From NCBI GenBank assembly GCA_019359375.1, contig JAHHHL010000046.1, positions 1 through 53,120 of the forward strand: a stretch of 53,120 nucleotides of DNA, in the 5' to 3' direction. This DNA comes from Lyngbya sp. HA4199-MV5 (GTDB lineage Bacteria; Cyanobacteriota; Cyanobacteriia; Leptolyngbyales; Leptolyngbyaceae). Below, piece after piece: positions 27,100-36,526 of this stretch (the first letter of the stretch is position 1; the number at the start of each line of letters is the position of its first letter). Below the pieces are notes generated by a model. The model was not told the DNA's origin. It worked only from the letters and a program-made list of their open reading frames with translations, and searched no databases. Both the position numbers and the translations under genes were made by a program.

Positions 27100-27322
27100 G
27101 GGATGAAGGGTAAGGGGGAAAGGGTAAAGGGGGAAGGGGTTTTAGTAGTTGCCAGTGAGCAATGAAATAGTCACCAGTGGACGATCATGGCATGACTAAA
27201 GGCTGGAAACTGAGACACTGGAGACTGGAGACTGCTCCCTGCTGAGTGGAGACTGAACTCAAAACTCCTCATCCTTCTGCCCTCTGCCCTCTGCCCTCTG
27301 CCCTCTGCCTTCTCCTACACCA
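27040..27322. repeat. Short tandem repeats, partly coding
   Basis: GGCAGGA/GGCAGAA units encode the tail of the hydrolase, then GAGGGAT units, GACTGGA/GAGACTG units and finally five CTGCCCT units up to 27320. It lies immediately before dnaK3. Confidence 0.8.
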
Positions 27323-27419
27323 ATTACCGGGTCTGTTGCATGAGCGCGATAGAATAAACTCAACATAATGTATCAATACAAGTACGTCGCGCAAGCAGCT
27401 TACGGGAGATCAGAGACGC

Positions 27420-29951
27420 ATGGGCAAGGTAGTCGGCATTGACCTGGGAACAACCAACTCAGTCGTCGCTGTGATGGAAGGCGGCAAGCCAGTGGTGATT
27501 GCCAATGCCGAAGGGATGCGAACCACTCCCTCTGTTGTTGGCCTTAGCAAAGATGGTGAACGGTTGGTGGGTCAACTGGCGCGGCGGCAGGCAATTTCTG
27601 ACCCGCAAAACACCTTCTACGCGGTGAAGCGCTACATCGGTCGCAAATACGCCGAACTTAGCCCAGAGTCGAAGCGCGTGCCCTACACCGTCCGCAAAGA
27701 CGACCTGGGTAACATCAAGCTGAAGTGTCCTCGTCTGCAAAAAGAATTTGCCCCCGAAGAAATTGCGGCGATGGTGCTGCAGAAGCTGGTAGATGAAGCC
27801 AGTCGCTACTTGGGTTCTGCGGTTACTGATGCTGTGATTACGGTTCCCGCTTATTTCAATGACTCCCAGCGGCAGGCAACACGCGATGCAGGGCGGATTG
27901 CGGGGTTAGAAGTCAAGCGCATTCTCAACGAGCCAACAGCGGCATCTCTAGCGTATGGACTCGATCGCCGCGATAGCCAGACCATTCTCGTGTTTGACCT
28001 GGGTGGCGGCACCTTTGACGTGTCCATTCTGGATGTGGGCGATGGCGTGTTTGAAGTGAAAGCCACCAGCGGCGACACCCAACTGGGTGGCAATGATTTC
28101 GACAAGAAGATTGTAGATTGGCTGGCAGAGCAATTTTTAGAAACCGAAGGGGTGGATCTAAGGCGCGATCGGCAGGCACTCCAACGCCTCAGCGAAGCCG
28201 CCGAAAAAGCCAAGATCGAGCTATCGGGTGTGACTGTCACCGATATTAATCTGCCCTTCATCACGGCGACGGAAGAAGGTCCTAAACATCTGGAAACCCG
28301 ACTGACGCGATCGCAGTTTGAAGGCTTGTGCAGCGACCTGATCAGCCGGGTACGCAATCCCGTCAAGCAAGCCATTCGGGATGCAAACCTGAGTCCCAGT
28401 CAGATTGATGAAGTGGTGCTGGTGGGTGGTTCTACCCGCATTCCCATCATTCAGGAGTTGGTGCGGAGTTTGATCGATCGCGAACCCAATCAGAACGTGA
28501 ATCCTGACGAGGTGGTTGCGGTGGGTGCAGCGATCCAGGCAGGGATTCTGGCAGGCGACGTGAAAGACATCTTGCTGTTGGATGTCACCCCCCTGTCGCT
28601 GGGGCTAGAAACCGTGGGCGGCGTGATGAAAAAGCTGATTCCCCGCAACACCACGATTCCGGTGCGTCGTTCCGATATTTTCTCTACAGGAGAAGATAAT
28701 CAAACCCTGGTGGAAGTCCACGTTTTGCAGGGAGAGCGGGACATCGCAGCGGGAAATAAATCGATCGGACGCTTTAAGCTCACGGGCATTCCTCCAGCAC
28801 CGCGCGGTCTGCCTCAAATTCAGGTCTCGTTTGATATTGACGCAAATGGCATTTTGCAGGTTGCTGCGATGGAACGCACCACCGGACGCGAACAAAGCAT
28901 TACCGTCCAGGGCGCTTCGACCTTAAGTGATGAAGAGGTCAAGCGCATGATCCGCGAGGCGCAGGAGTACGCCGATACCGATCGTCAGAAGAAGGAAAAA
29001 GTCGAAAAGCGCAACCAGGCAGAATCTCAAATCTTCCAGGCAGAGCGCCAACTGCGAGAAGCCACCCTGGACTTTGGGATGCAGTTTGTCAGCGGCTACC
29101 GCTCTAAAATCGAACGGGCGATTCAGTCCTTACGAGAAGCGCTGACCGCAAACGACGATCGCGGCATCGATCGCGCCAAAGCTGACCTGGATGATGCCCT
29201 CTACGACCTCCGCCGCGAAGTCTACGAACGCAACAAAGAAGACGAAGAAAGCGACAGCCTGTTTGGAGCCATCAAAAGCTTCTTCACCGATGACGATGAC
29301 GACTATTACGACGACGATCGCCGCGACAACGATCGGTACGGTAGCGGTGGTTACGGTAGTGGCGGATATGGCAGCGGTGGGTATGGCGGCAGTAGCTACG
29401 GCAGCGGACGCAGCACCTATGGCACAGGTAGCGGCACCCGTGACGACAATCGCTACGGTGGACGAAATGACTACGGCGCTGGCTCCGGTTCCTGGAACGA
29501 CAGCCGCTACAGTAGTCGGGATAGTGGCAGTCGGGATAGTGGCAGTCGGGATAGTGGCGGTCGGGATGTTGGAGCCTCTCGCAACGATCGCACCAGTAAT
29601 TCAGACTGGGATGACGATCGGTCTAATACTCGCTCGAATGACCGCCCCAGCGATCGTCCTCGTTATAACGATGAGCGCGGTTATGATAGTGGACGCAACG
29701 ACAGTGGATATGGCGAGAGTGGACGCAGCGACAGTGGACGTAGCGATGGTCGTAGCCAACCCTCTAGCAGACCCCGCAGCGAACCACGCGACTCCTATCA
29801 AGACAGCGGCTCTACCCGTGACGATCGACCCTCCTACGACTCCCGCCCTGCTGATCGCGATCGCAGCGATCGACGGACCTCTCGCCCCCCCAAAAACGCC
29901 CGCCCTAATCTGTATCAAGACAACTGGGATGAAGACGATGAATGGCTGTAA
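27420..29951 (+). CDS. dnaK3: DnaK-type Hsp70 with long disordered tail
   Basis: Chaperone ATPase of 843 aa. The Hsp70 nucleotide-binding domain is complete ([51 protein letters not shown]), followed by linker [10 protein letters not shown], a substrate-binding domain and helical lid. From about residue 620 it carries an exceptional tail of some 220 residues rich in Gly, Ser, Arg, Asp and Tyr: acidic ([13 protein letters not shown]), then GYGSGG repeats, RDSGS repeats and Arg/Ser/Asp-rich sequence, ending NWDEDDEWL. Adjacency to a J protein without zinc fingers matches Synechocystis dnaK3-dnaJ3, where DnaK3 is essential and thylakoid-associated. No CIRCE operator is seen upstream. Confidence 0.9.
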   Translation: MGKVVGIDLGTTNSVVAVMEGGKPVVIANAEGMRTTPSVVGLSKDGERLVGQLARRQAISDPQNTFYAVKRYIGRKYAELSPESKRVPYTVRKDDLGNIKLKCPRLQKEFAPEEIAAMVLQKLVDEASRYLGSAVTDAVITVPAYFNDSQRQATRDAGRIAGLEVKRILNEPTAASLAYGLDRRDSQTILVFDLGGGTFDVSILDVGDGVFEVKATSGDTQLGGNDFDKKIVDWLAEQFLETEGVDLRRDRQALQRLSEAAEKAKIELSGVTVTDINLPFITATEEGPKHLETRLTRSQFEGLCSDLISRVRNPVKQAIRDANLSPSQIDEVVLVGGSTRIPIIQELVRSLIDREPNQNVNPDEVVAVGAAIQAGILAGDVKDILLLDVTPLSLGLETVGGVMKKLIPRNTTIPVRRSDIFSTGEDNQTLVEVHVLQGERDIAAGNKSIGRFKLTGIPPAPRGLPQIQVSFDIDANGILQVAAMERTTGREQSITVQGASTLSDEEVKRMIREAQEYADTDRQKKEKVEKRNQAESQIFQAERQLREATLDFGMQFVSGYRSKIERAIQSLREALTANDDRGIDRAKADLDDALYDLRREVYERNKEDEESDSLFGAIKSFFTDDDDDYYDDDRRDNDRYGSGGYGSGGYGSGGYGGSSYGSGRSTYGTGSGTRDDNRYGGRNDYGAGSGSWNDSRYSSRDSGSRDSGSRDSGGRDVGASRNDRTSNSDWDDDRSNTRSNDRPSDRPRYNDERGYDSGRNDSGYGESGRSDSGRSDGRSQPSSRPRSEPRDSYQDSGSTRDDRPSYDSRPADRDRSDRRTSRPPKNARPNLYQDNWDEDDEWL

Positions 29952-29967
29952 TCCAGTTTTGAATGAT

Positions 29968-30010
29968 GAGTTCTGAGTTTTGAGTGTCCAAAATTCAAAA
30001 CTCAGAATTC
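29968..30010. repeat. Hairpin in AT-rich repeat between dnaK3 and dnaJ3
   Basis: Arms of 16 bases (29968-29983 and 29995-30010, core TCTGAGTTTTGA) with one mismatch, in a tract of AAAACTC/AAAACTT units. It may attenuate readthrough from dnaK3 into dnaJ3, or be only a repeat element. Confidence 0.6.
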
Positions 30011-30041
30011 AAAACTCAAAACTTAAAACTATATTCTTTCC

Positions 30042-31013
30042 ATGCAAGACTTTCGGAACTATTACGACATTTTAGGCGTTGCCAGAGATGCAACCGTTGA
30101 CGAAATCAAAAAGGCATTTCGGCGGTTGGCGCGGCAGTTTCACCCTGATCTCAATCCTGGTGACAAGCAGGCGGAAGAGAAGTTTAAAGATATCAACGAA
30201 GCCTATGAGGTGCTTTCCGATCCGACGAAGCGTGCTCAGTATGACCAGTTTGGTAAATTCTGGCAGCAGCGAGGCTTCAAGGGTGGGCAACAACCCAAAA
30301 CGTCACGCGGTTGGGATGGGCGGGGCGATCGTCCCCTTGACGACAATGTAGACTTCGCGGAGTTTGCCGATTTCAACAGTTTTGTCGATCAACTGCTCAA
30401 CCGACGCGCCAACAAAGACACCAGCCCTCCGCGTGCAGGCACCCGCGATTACTTTCAACCGGGCACCACGAAGACGACGTACACCGTACCCCGTGCCACC
30501 CGTCGCGATGCTGAAGCACGGCTAGCCGTACCGCTAGAGAAAGCTTATACAGGTGGGCAGGAGCGGATCCGGCTGGAAGATGGGCGATCGCTCGAAGTCA
30601 ACATGCCGCCAGGAATGGTGACTGGGCAACGCATTCGGCTCAAAGGTCAGGGCGTGGCAGGGGGCGACCTATACCTCAAAATTGACGTGGCACCCCATCC
30701 CTTCTTTCGGCTCGAAGGCTCCGACATTCAGTGCTTGCTACCCATCACACCCAGCGAAGCCGTCCTGGGTGGGCAGCTTGAAGTGCCGACGCTGGATGGT
30801 CTGGTCAAAATGTCCATTCCTGCGGGTGTGCGAACCGGGCAACGGTTACGACTCGCTTCCAAAGGCTATCCCACTACTAATGGTAGGCGCGGCGATCAGA
30901 TTGTCGAAATTCAAATCACGGTGCCACGCGACCCCAGCCCCCAGGAACGCGACCTCTATGAAAAGCTTCGCCAGTTGGAAACCTTCGACCCGCGTGCCGA
31001 TCTCCCTGTGTGA
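30042..31013 (+). CDS. dnaJ3: Type II J-domain co-chaperone
   Basis: Hsp40 of 323 aa, the presumed partner of the adjacent dnaK3 product. The J domain occupies 1-72 with HPD at 34-36, followed by a Gly/Arg-poor linker with no zinc-finger cysteines, and a DnaJ_C substrate-binding region with [56 protein letters not shown] and the second beta domain with [26 protein letters not shown]. Class II (DnaJ_C without zinc) fits Synechocystis DnaJ3. J proteins load client proteins on Hsp70 and stimulate its ATPase. ATG 30042, 90 bases after dnaK3. Confidence 0.93.
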   Translation: MQDFRNYYDILGVARDATVDEIKKAFRRLARQFHPDLNPGDKQAEEKFKDINEAYEVLSDPTKRAQYDQFGKFWQQRGFKGGQQPKTSRGWDGRGDRPLDDNVDFAEFADFNSFVDQLLNRRANKDTSPPRAGTRDYFQPGTTKTTYTVPRATRRDAEARLAVPLEKAYTGGQERIRLEDGRSLEVNMPPGMVTGQRIRLKGQGVAGGDLYLKIDVAPHPFFRLEGSDIQCLLPITPSEAVLGGQLEVPTLDGLVKMSIPAGVRTGQRLRLASKGYPTTNGRRGDQIVEIQITVPRDPSPQERDLYEKLRQLETFDPRADLPV

Positions 31014-31019
31014 GTAAAC

Positions 31020-31159
31020 CTGATTGACTGCCAAAACTCCTCAAGCCCTCATTTCTGCGTAGGTTGGGTTAGCGTTAGCGTAACCCAACGCAATCGTTGT
31101 TGGTGTTGGGTTTCACGTTGCTCAACCCAACCTACAAAAAAGATTTGTCAGTCAATCAG
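31020..31159. mobile_element. MITE-like element with nested palindrome
   Basis: Outer arms CTGATTGACTG (31020-31030) and the complement near 31149-31159 match the ends of the element at 11197-11398. An inner palindrome (GTAGGTTGGGTT at 31059-31070, complement at 31124-31135) is of a separate common type and probably inserted into the first. It lies between the convergent dnaJ3 and AddB-like genes. Confidence 0.65.
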
Positions 31160-31171
31160 TTAAGTAAACCA

Positions 31172-33463
31172 TCATCTTGCATCCAGCGGGATCGTAGCAT
31201 TCACCAAAGACAGCAACACGCCTGTTTGTTCTTGCCCACTCGTCGCCAGATCGCTGTGACACAAATAGATGCGTTCTCCTGCACGACCGAGCAAATCGAG
31301 CAAAATGCGGCGCAAACGGCGCTCGTTAGCATCCATCGTATCGGCGGCTGTCCAGGCACGTCCCGACCAGCCTTGCAAGAACAGCGGAGCCGCAAACAGC
31401 GAATCGACCCCACTCAACCATCGTGGCGAACCTGCATCCAGCCAAAACTGCCAGCGATGGGCACGGCGACTCGATCGATACTGAAACACATTCGTCAGCA
31501 GCACCGCATTACTCGCAGGTCCGATCGGGCGCACAGGATAGGGATTTGCCGTCACCGTGCCACTTTGCAACAGCTGAATGAAACGGCTCACTGTCATCGA
31601 CGCAGGAGCATCAAAGCGCTGGCGATGTCGCAACCTGCTATCTACCTCCCAGTAGTGCTGGGCGGCTTCAATCAACTGACGCAGCGCCGACACTTGCTCA
31701 AACGGCAAGGAACCACCCCCAAACAAAAAGTGCTGAATGGCTCGATCGAGCAGCGAGACCGCATTGGGAATCAACCGTTGCTCTAACTGGCTTTGCTGAG
31801 TTTCAATCCACTCCACGATCGCCTGATACGCCTCACTCGCCTGATAGCCCAACCGATCCCACCGGGGGAACGTAGTAGCAGGCAGCAATCGAGGACGATC
31901 GGGATGGGGCACAAAGCAATAGTCTGCCAGCAAGCCAGCGCGAACAGGGTCGATCAGTGAGGGGTGAGGAGTAAGGGGTGAGGGGTAAGAGTCGATAGGA
32001 GATGCTCCCTGTCCCCTGTCCCCTGTCCGCTGTCCGCTGTCTTCTACCTCCTGCCTTCTGCCTTCTGCCTCCTGCCCCTTGCCTTCTGCCTCTCGACTCA
32101 ACACCACCAGCATCTCTGCCACCGCCGTGCGATCGACCAAGCGCCCCAGACCGGGATAAACCAGAGTCAGAATCGTCAACAGTGCCCGGATCACTGGTGA
32201 ACTGGTGAGAGGGCGTTGATCGTTGAGCGACTCGACTGGGATTTGGTGGTTTGCTAGCAGTTCGGACAGGCTGTAGCGAGCGATCGCATCCACGCCGGGG
32301 GCAATCACCGCAATGTCACGCGGCTGGATCTGCTGCGTCTGCACCGCTTCGATGATGATGTCTGCGGTGCGGTTTAGCAGTTGAGCACGGGAAGTCGTTT
32401 GAATGGCCTGAATTGCGTCAGGCAAAGTGGCGAAAAAAATGGGGTCTGTCACCAGGGCGACGATCTCGTCCTCAAGCGTATCGCCCAAACACGGCACCGG
32501 GCGGTTTATCAGCGTTTCTACCCGGCAGCGATCGGCTAACCCAGAGAGATAAACGGGATCAGCACCCAGACCCAACCGCACCGCGCCATCGGGGTTGTAG
32601 GTAAAGACGGCGTTAGCTCCAGCATCCAGCAAGGTTTCAAAGAGGGTCCGGGCGATCGCGGGATACTCATCCACATCATCTGCCAGCAGCAGTTGATACC
32701 GCTGTGCCAGTTGCTCTTGATAAACCGGATGGGGCAGCAAGTATTGCCAGTACAGCCCCGCAATGATGCCATAGGTCAACAGCCCCCGTTCCAGGCACCA
32801 CTGCTGCCAGAGCTGCAACAGGTCGCCCACTTCGACATCCGGCAGCGGGAGTGCGTCTACCTGCCCGTTAAGCCCCTGGTCTAAGATGACGGGCACATCT
32901 GTAACTGGAATGCCTGCCAATGACGCAAGCTGCAATAAATCCAGCAGCCGTCGCACTAACCGCCCTTCTGCGATCGTCGCCTGCTGCCCGATCGCCCGAT
33001 CCAACGCCGATCGCCAAAGCTGCGTTGCCAACTCTTGCTCGTTTTCGGGTGCCAGCCGCACGGGAAACTGGGCTTTCAGGTCGAGCTGCTGAATGAGCAA
33101 CGACCAGAACAGCATCACCTCTTCCTGAAAAAAGCCTAACGGGGTCGTAGAGTGTAGGGACACGCGCCCCTCCGTCACGGTCGTCAGACGATCGAGCAAA
33201 TCGATACGATTGTCGCCGATCGCCGCTAACACCAGCACCCCAGGGGCAAACCCACCCGTCGCTAAAGGACGCGCGATCGATCGTGCAGCCGAGGCTGTGG
33301 CGCTTCCCCTCTCAGTCTGTAGCACCACAGGACTGTTGGCAGCTCTCGTCACACCCCCAACCCCTCGCCCGCCAGACTGCATCCAGCGACGAAACTGCTC
33401 GATCAGAAACGTCGTTTTACCGCTGCGGGTTGCCCCTGTCACCCAAATTGGTTCACCACTCAC
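31172..33463 (-). CDS. AddB/RecB-like helicase-superfamily protein
   Basis: A 763-aa P-loop protein that looks like the cyanobacterial proteins often labelled recombinase. Walker A is GATRSGKT (10-17), a DEXX-like box LLLADDVDEYP lies near 255-265, and the later VAVIAPGVDAI and PVESLNDQRPLTSSPVIRALL segments recall motif regions of superfamily 1 helicases such as AddB. The C-terminal Fe-S/nuclease part is not visible, so activity may be limited to DNA binding or translocation. The GTG start 33463 opens towards pxcA. Residues about 457-505 are encoded by a short-tandem-repeat tract (31955-32098) that keeps the frame. Confidence 0.65.
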   Translation of the reverse strand: MSGEPIWVTGATRSGKTTFLIEQFRRWMQSGGRGVGGVTRAANSPVVLQTERGSATASAARSIARPLATGGFAPGVLVLAAIGDNRIDLLDRLTTVTEGRVSLHSTTPLGFFQEEVMLFWSLLIQQLDLKAQFPVRLAPENEQELATQLWRSALDRAIGQQATIAEGRLVRRLLDLLQLASLAGIPVTDVPVILDQGLNGQVDALPLPDVEVGDLLQLWQQWCLERGLLTYGIIAGLYWQYLLPHPVYQEQLAQRYQLLLADDVDEYPAIARTLFETLLDAGANAVFTYNPDGAVRLGLGADPVYLSGLADRCRVETLINRPVPCLGDTLEDEIVALVTDPIFFATLPDAIQAIQTTSRAQLLNRTADIIIEAVQTQQIQPRDIAVIAPGVDAIARYSLSELLANHQIPVESLNDQRPLTSSPVIRALLTILTLVYPGLGRLVDRTAVAEMLVVLSREAEGKGQEAEGRRQEVEDSGQRTGDRGQGASPIDSYPSPLTPHPSLIDPVRAGLLADYCFVPHPDRPRLLPATTFPRWDRLGYQASEAYQAIVEWIETQQSQLEQRLIPNAVSLLDRAIQHFLFGGGSLPFEQVSALRQLIEAAQHYWEVDSRLRHRQRFDAPASMTVSRFIQLLQSGTVTANPYPVRPIGPASNAVLLTNVFQYRSSRRAHRWQFWLDAGSPRWLSGVDSLFAAPLFLQGWSGRAWTAADTMDANERRLRRILLDLLGRAGERIYLCHSDLATSGQEQTGVLLSLVNATIPLDAR
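31955..32098. repeat. Short tandem repeats inside AddB-like gene
   Basis: GGGGTGAGG/TGTCCCC units, then CTGCCTT/CTGCCTC/CTGCCCC units in the coding frame of the AddB-like protein, encoding EAEGKGQEAEGRRQEVED and a Pro/Ser/His-rich stretch. It is the same unit type as in intergenic tracts. Confidence 0.85.
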
Positions 33464-33617
33464 TCATTGCGCTCAACTGATTTTGTTACTATGACTAAAT
33501 GCTTTTAGCGGTTGCTCTAAATGTTTGGCGATCAAGTTCTAATCTCTATCCTTTCAGGCTACCAAACCTTGATCTTTAGCGTTAAAGACCTGGAAAAATT
33601 CTGCACTTATTTGTGTC

Positions 33618-35138
33618 ATGCAAACAACAATTTGGACCCGGCTTAAGCAGTCGCTCTCGTCTGTAAGGCAGTGGTACGAACAAACACCAGAGCGAGCACT
33701 CGATCAAGCTTATGCGGCTGCCTTAATGATTAAGTCGATCGAGGATGAGCATTTTGATGGCAAACCGATTTCGGTTGACTCACAGAAATATGGCACCAAC
33801 TCGGCGGCAGTCTTTCAAGCAGAGCTGAAAAAATGCCTCAAGATTGCAACGCTGCGGTTAGCCGAATTTAAAGCCAGTCGCTTTATCTTCAACACCACTG
33901 ATGGGTCTGCCAATGCGCTGAAAGGAGTCACCTCACTCGCCAACAAAGAGCGATCCGCCATCATCTTAGAAAAGCTGAAGTTTATTGATGACGTACTCGC
34001 CACCTATCAACCCCAACCAGCCGAATCGCTGTCGCTTGTTCCCATCGAGCCATACGATACCCCTCGTCTATCTGAACGCGAAAAAGCCCAGCTCATGGTG
34101 CGCCCAGCCGGAGAGTTGAGCAATCAGCGCTTGAGTAATGGTCAGACGATCGAGCAACTCCAGCGATCGGACGCAGCAGTTGACGATGATGGCACGGGCA
34201 TTTTTGACAAGTCTGGCGTGCTACCCCGAACCCTTGCCAGCACGATTAACCGCATCAAGCGAGATTTAGATCCAAACGCTGAACAGCAGGTAGTGAAAAG
34301 CTTCAGGAGTACCAAGGCAAAAACGCAAACGTCCATTCGCCTTCTGCTGATACTCATCATCGTGCCCTTGCTGACCGAGCAAATCTCCAAAACAGTGCTG
34401 ATTAGTCCCGTTGTTGATGCCATTCGATCGCCCGCCACCGCTGAACCCTTCTTAAACTTTGAGCTACAAGAAGAAGCACTCCGCGAACTGCAAACCTTTA
34501 AAGAACGACTGGAGTTTGATTTGCTCTTGGGCAAAGCCCCCAGTCTGACAGGTGAGACTGAGAGTAGTGGCGAACCTAGCAGTGGCGAGGTAAAACCCGG
34601 CGGTGAGCATGGCGGTGGCGAGGTAAAACCTGGCGAAGGTCAACCTGGTCCTGGTGGTGCAGGCAAACCACTGACTAAAGCCGAGCAAGAAACCTTCATT
34701 GAAGACAAGCTGAAAGAAAGAGCCGAGGAAATTAGACTGGAATTTAGCCATGCCAGTGCCGACGCGATTAAAAACATCTTTGCTGATCTCTTTGCGGCGG
34801 GAGCGTTTGCGATCGTGCTGCTGCTGAAGCGCCGTGAAGTCGCGATCCTTAAATCTTTTATTGATGACACCGTTTATGGACTGAGTGATAGCGCCAAAGC
34901 CTTCATCATCATCCTGTTCACAGACATGTTTGTAGGGTTTCACTCACCCCACGGCTGGGAGGTTCTGCTGGAGGGCTTATCTAAACACTGGGGATTGCCG
35001 CCCAACCACAGCTTCATCTTTCTCTTTATCGCCACATTCCCAGTCATCTTGGATACCATCTTCAAGTACTGGATCTTCCGCTACCTCAACCGCATTTCGC
35101 CGTCGGCAGTGGCAACTTACAAAAATATGAACGAGTAA
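33618..35138 (+). CDS. pxcA: Proton extrusion protein PxcA (CemA family)
   Basis: Inner-membrane protein of 506 aa related to chloroplast CemA, needed in Synechocystis for light-dependent proton extrusion and pH balance. Cytoplasmic N-terminal part (1-230) with conserved QAYAAALMIKSIEDEHFDG and SAVFQAELKKCLKIATLRLAEF; membrane helices IRLLLILIIVPLLTEQ, IKNIFADLFAAGAFAIVLLL, SDSAKAFIIILFTDMFVGFHSPHGW and HSFIFLFIATFPVILDTIFKY. A Gly/Glu/Pro-rich insert (about 310-350: repeated GEVKPG units) lies between the first two helices and makes it longer than usual. ATG 33618; divergent from the AddB-like gene. Confidence 0.92.
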   Translation: MQTTIWTRLKQSLSSVRQWYEQTPERALDQAYAAALMIKSIEDEHFDGKPISVDSQKYGTNSAAVFQAELKKCLKIATLRLAEFKASRFIFNTTDGSANALKGVTSLANKERSAIILEKLKFIDDVLATYQPQPAESLSLVPIEPYDTPRLSEREKAQLMVRPAGELSNQRLSNGQTIEQLQRSDAAVDDDGTGIFDKSGVLPRTLASTINRIKRDLDPNAEQQVVKSFRSTKAKTQTSIRLLLILIIVPLLTEQISKTVLISPVVDAIRSPATAEPFLNFELQEEALRELQTFKERLEFDLLLGKAPSLTGETESSGEPSSGEVKPGGEHGGGEVKPGEGQPGPGGAGKPLTKAEQETFIEDKLKERAEEIRLEFSHASADAIKNIFADLFAAGAFAIVLLLKRREVAILKSFIDDTVYGLSDSAKAFIIILFTDMFVGFHSPHGWEVLLEGLSKHWGLPPNHSFIFLFIATFPVILDTIFKYWIFRYLNRISPSAVATYKNMNE

Positions 35139-35532
35139 CGAGCGACGCGGCAAGACGGCTATGCAGAGTGCGTAGAAAAGCCACTCAACGCTAGAAAAGG
35201 CTTCCCGCAACGGTTTCAGGCATTGTCAATCGCGCCACATCGCCACGATCGTGAGCTTTACAGACGTAAAACGCTTGCTAAGCACGCCACCTTTTAGACC
35301 AAAATTGGCTTCACAGAGGCAGAAGTTCATCGCGTTGCAGGCGGTAAGGTTGTCTCAGTTTTTGCCCTACGATTTTGTCTGGTATCGAGCCAGTAAATCT
35401 TACGCTGGGGTCGGTGTAATACGAAGACAAAGAAATTAACAATCATTGAATATGGATTTATTGCTCCATCTGCAAATAGCTGAACTATAATCACGGCACA
35501 CATTTGAATCAACAATTCTAAAGGCTCATGCC
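35139..35532. other. Intergenic, 394 bases upstream of HU gene
   Basis: Between pxcA and the HU gene. No credible gene: a 62-codon open frame from 35251 shows no family resemblance. The part after 35400 is AT-rich and should carry the HU promoter. Confidence 0.5.
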
Positions 35533-35862
35533 ATGAACAAAAGTGAATTAGTGGACGCGATCGCAGCAAAAGCATCAATCACCAAGAAAGATGCAGATGC
35601 CGTACTAAGTGCAGCCGTAGATGCCATCATCGAAGCCGTCTCTGCTGGGGATAAAGTCACCCTCGTCGGCTTTGGTACCTTTGAAGCGCGCCAACGTCAG
35701 GAGCGCGAAGGACGCAACCCCAGCACAGGTAAGCCCATCAAGATTCCAGCAACGACCGTACCCGCCTTTTCGGCAGGGAAGTTGTTTAAGGAAAAAGTAG
35801 CACCTGCAAAGGAAGAAAAAGAGGAAAAAGCCACCAAGGGGAAAGCCAAAGCGAAAAAGTAA
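35533..35862 (+). CDS. hup: HU-type nucleoid protein with basic tail
   Basis: DNA-bending histone-like protein of 109 aa. The HU fold occupies about 1-92: helices NKSELVDAIAAKA and TKKDADAVLSAAVDAIIEAV, the GFGTFEARQRQEREGRNPSTG arm (in two pieces) and PAFSAGKLFKEKV. In the arm, GRNPSTGKPIKIP holds the DNA-intercalating proline. Unlike standard 90-94-aa HU, it has a Lys/Glu/Ala tail (AKEEKEEKATKGKAKAKK), probably giving extra DNA contacts. ATG 35533; followed by a terminator. Confidence 0.95.
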   Translation: MNKSELVDAIAAKASITKKDADAVLSAAVDAIIEAVSAGDKVTLVGFGTFEARQRQEREGRNPSTGKPIKIPATTVPAFSAGKLFKEKVAPAKEEKEEKATKGKAKAKK

Positions 35863-35903
35863 CAACTAATTCGCTTACCTGGTATGGCTGCCTGCTAGTC
35901 GAT

Positions 35904-35926
35904 ACCCCTTGCCAGCGGCATGGGGT
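35904..35926 (+). terminator. Rho-independent terminator of hup
   Basis: Ten-bp stem with one mismatch (ACCCCTTGCC, loop AGC, GGCATGGGGT) followed by TTTGTTT, about 40 bases after the stop. Confidence 0.75.
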
Positions 35927-36172
35927 TTTGTTTCTATTGCACGATGCCTGCCTGAGCGCTCACGAGTTTCTAAAGCGTTTTCGTGGGTTGCATCTGGGTA
36001 GGCTTGGCGATCGCTGGCGATTGCCCGCAAGGCAACGTTTAACTGATCCCTCTGCCTGAGTCTGCTTTCAGCAAAAGAACAGGTTAGCTTCCTCGTGACA
36101 AAACTTTGCAAGCATGATGATTGTGGCTGGCACAATTGCCGTTACGTCAAACGTTACGTCAAAAGGTGTTGA

Positions 36173-36331
36173 CTACTGCCGAGCATCGCGATGCATCGCG
36201 ACGTTATAGACGGCAACCGCGATCGCCAGCACCAGCAGGAGGTGAATGAGTCCACCAGCAATATGGAGAGAGAAGCCCAGTAGCCAGAAAACTGCTAAAA
36301 CAACAACGATTCCCCAAAGTAATCCAAACAT
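36173..36331 (-). CDS. Tiny two-helix membrane protein (DUF5670/lmo0937-like)
   Basis: A 52-aa protein too short for most gene finders. It reads MFGLLWGIVVVLAVFWLLG, then FSLHIAGGLIHLLLVLAIAV and a short tail VYNVAMHRDARQ: two hydrophobic helices joined by the typical GFSLHIAGGLIH turn seen in lmo0937-family (DUF5670) small membrane proteins. ATG 36331 is preceded on the minus strand by GAAGG at eight bases, a good ribosome site. Members of this family are often stress-induced; the function is unknown. Confidence 0.8.
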   Translation of the reverse strand: MFGLLWGIVVVLAVFWLLGFSLHIAGGLIHLLLVLAIAVAVYNVAMHRDARQ

Positions 36332-36526
36332 CGTTATTACCTTCGATTGATGGTGGCATTGTAGAAGCAGCCATTGTTCTCAGAAACCACTCCAAAAGTA
36401 GAGATTGTTTAGCTGGAAACGTGAAACAGGGGCACTAACCCTCCCAAAGCTCCAACGCTTTTTCGGGAGTACAAAGCCTTTGGTCTGAAGGATGATAATT
36501 TTTCACGGGCGGAGACGATCGCGATC

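Noticed and set aside
27100-27419. CIRCE heat-shock operator before dnaK3
   Set aside because: The inverted repeat TTAGCACTC-N9-GAGTGCTAA is absent.
29191-29976. 261-codon frame antiparallel in phase to the dnaK3 tail (same strand, other frame)
   Set aside because: A shadow of the repetitive coding region, rich in Ala/Thr/Val as expected from the frame shift.
35251-35439. 62-codon frame before the HU gene
   Set aside because: No family likeness or ribosome site; AT-rich promoter region follows.
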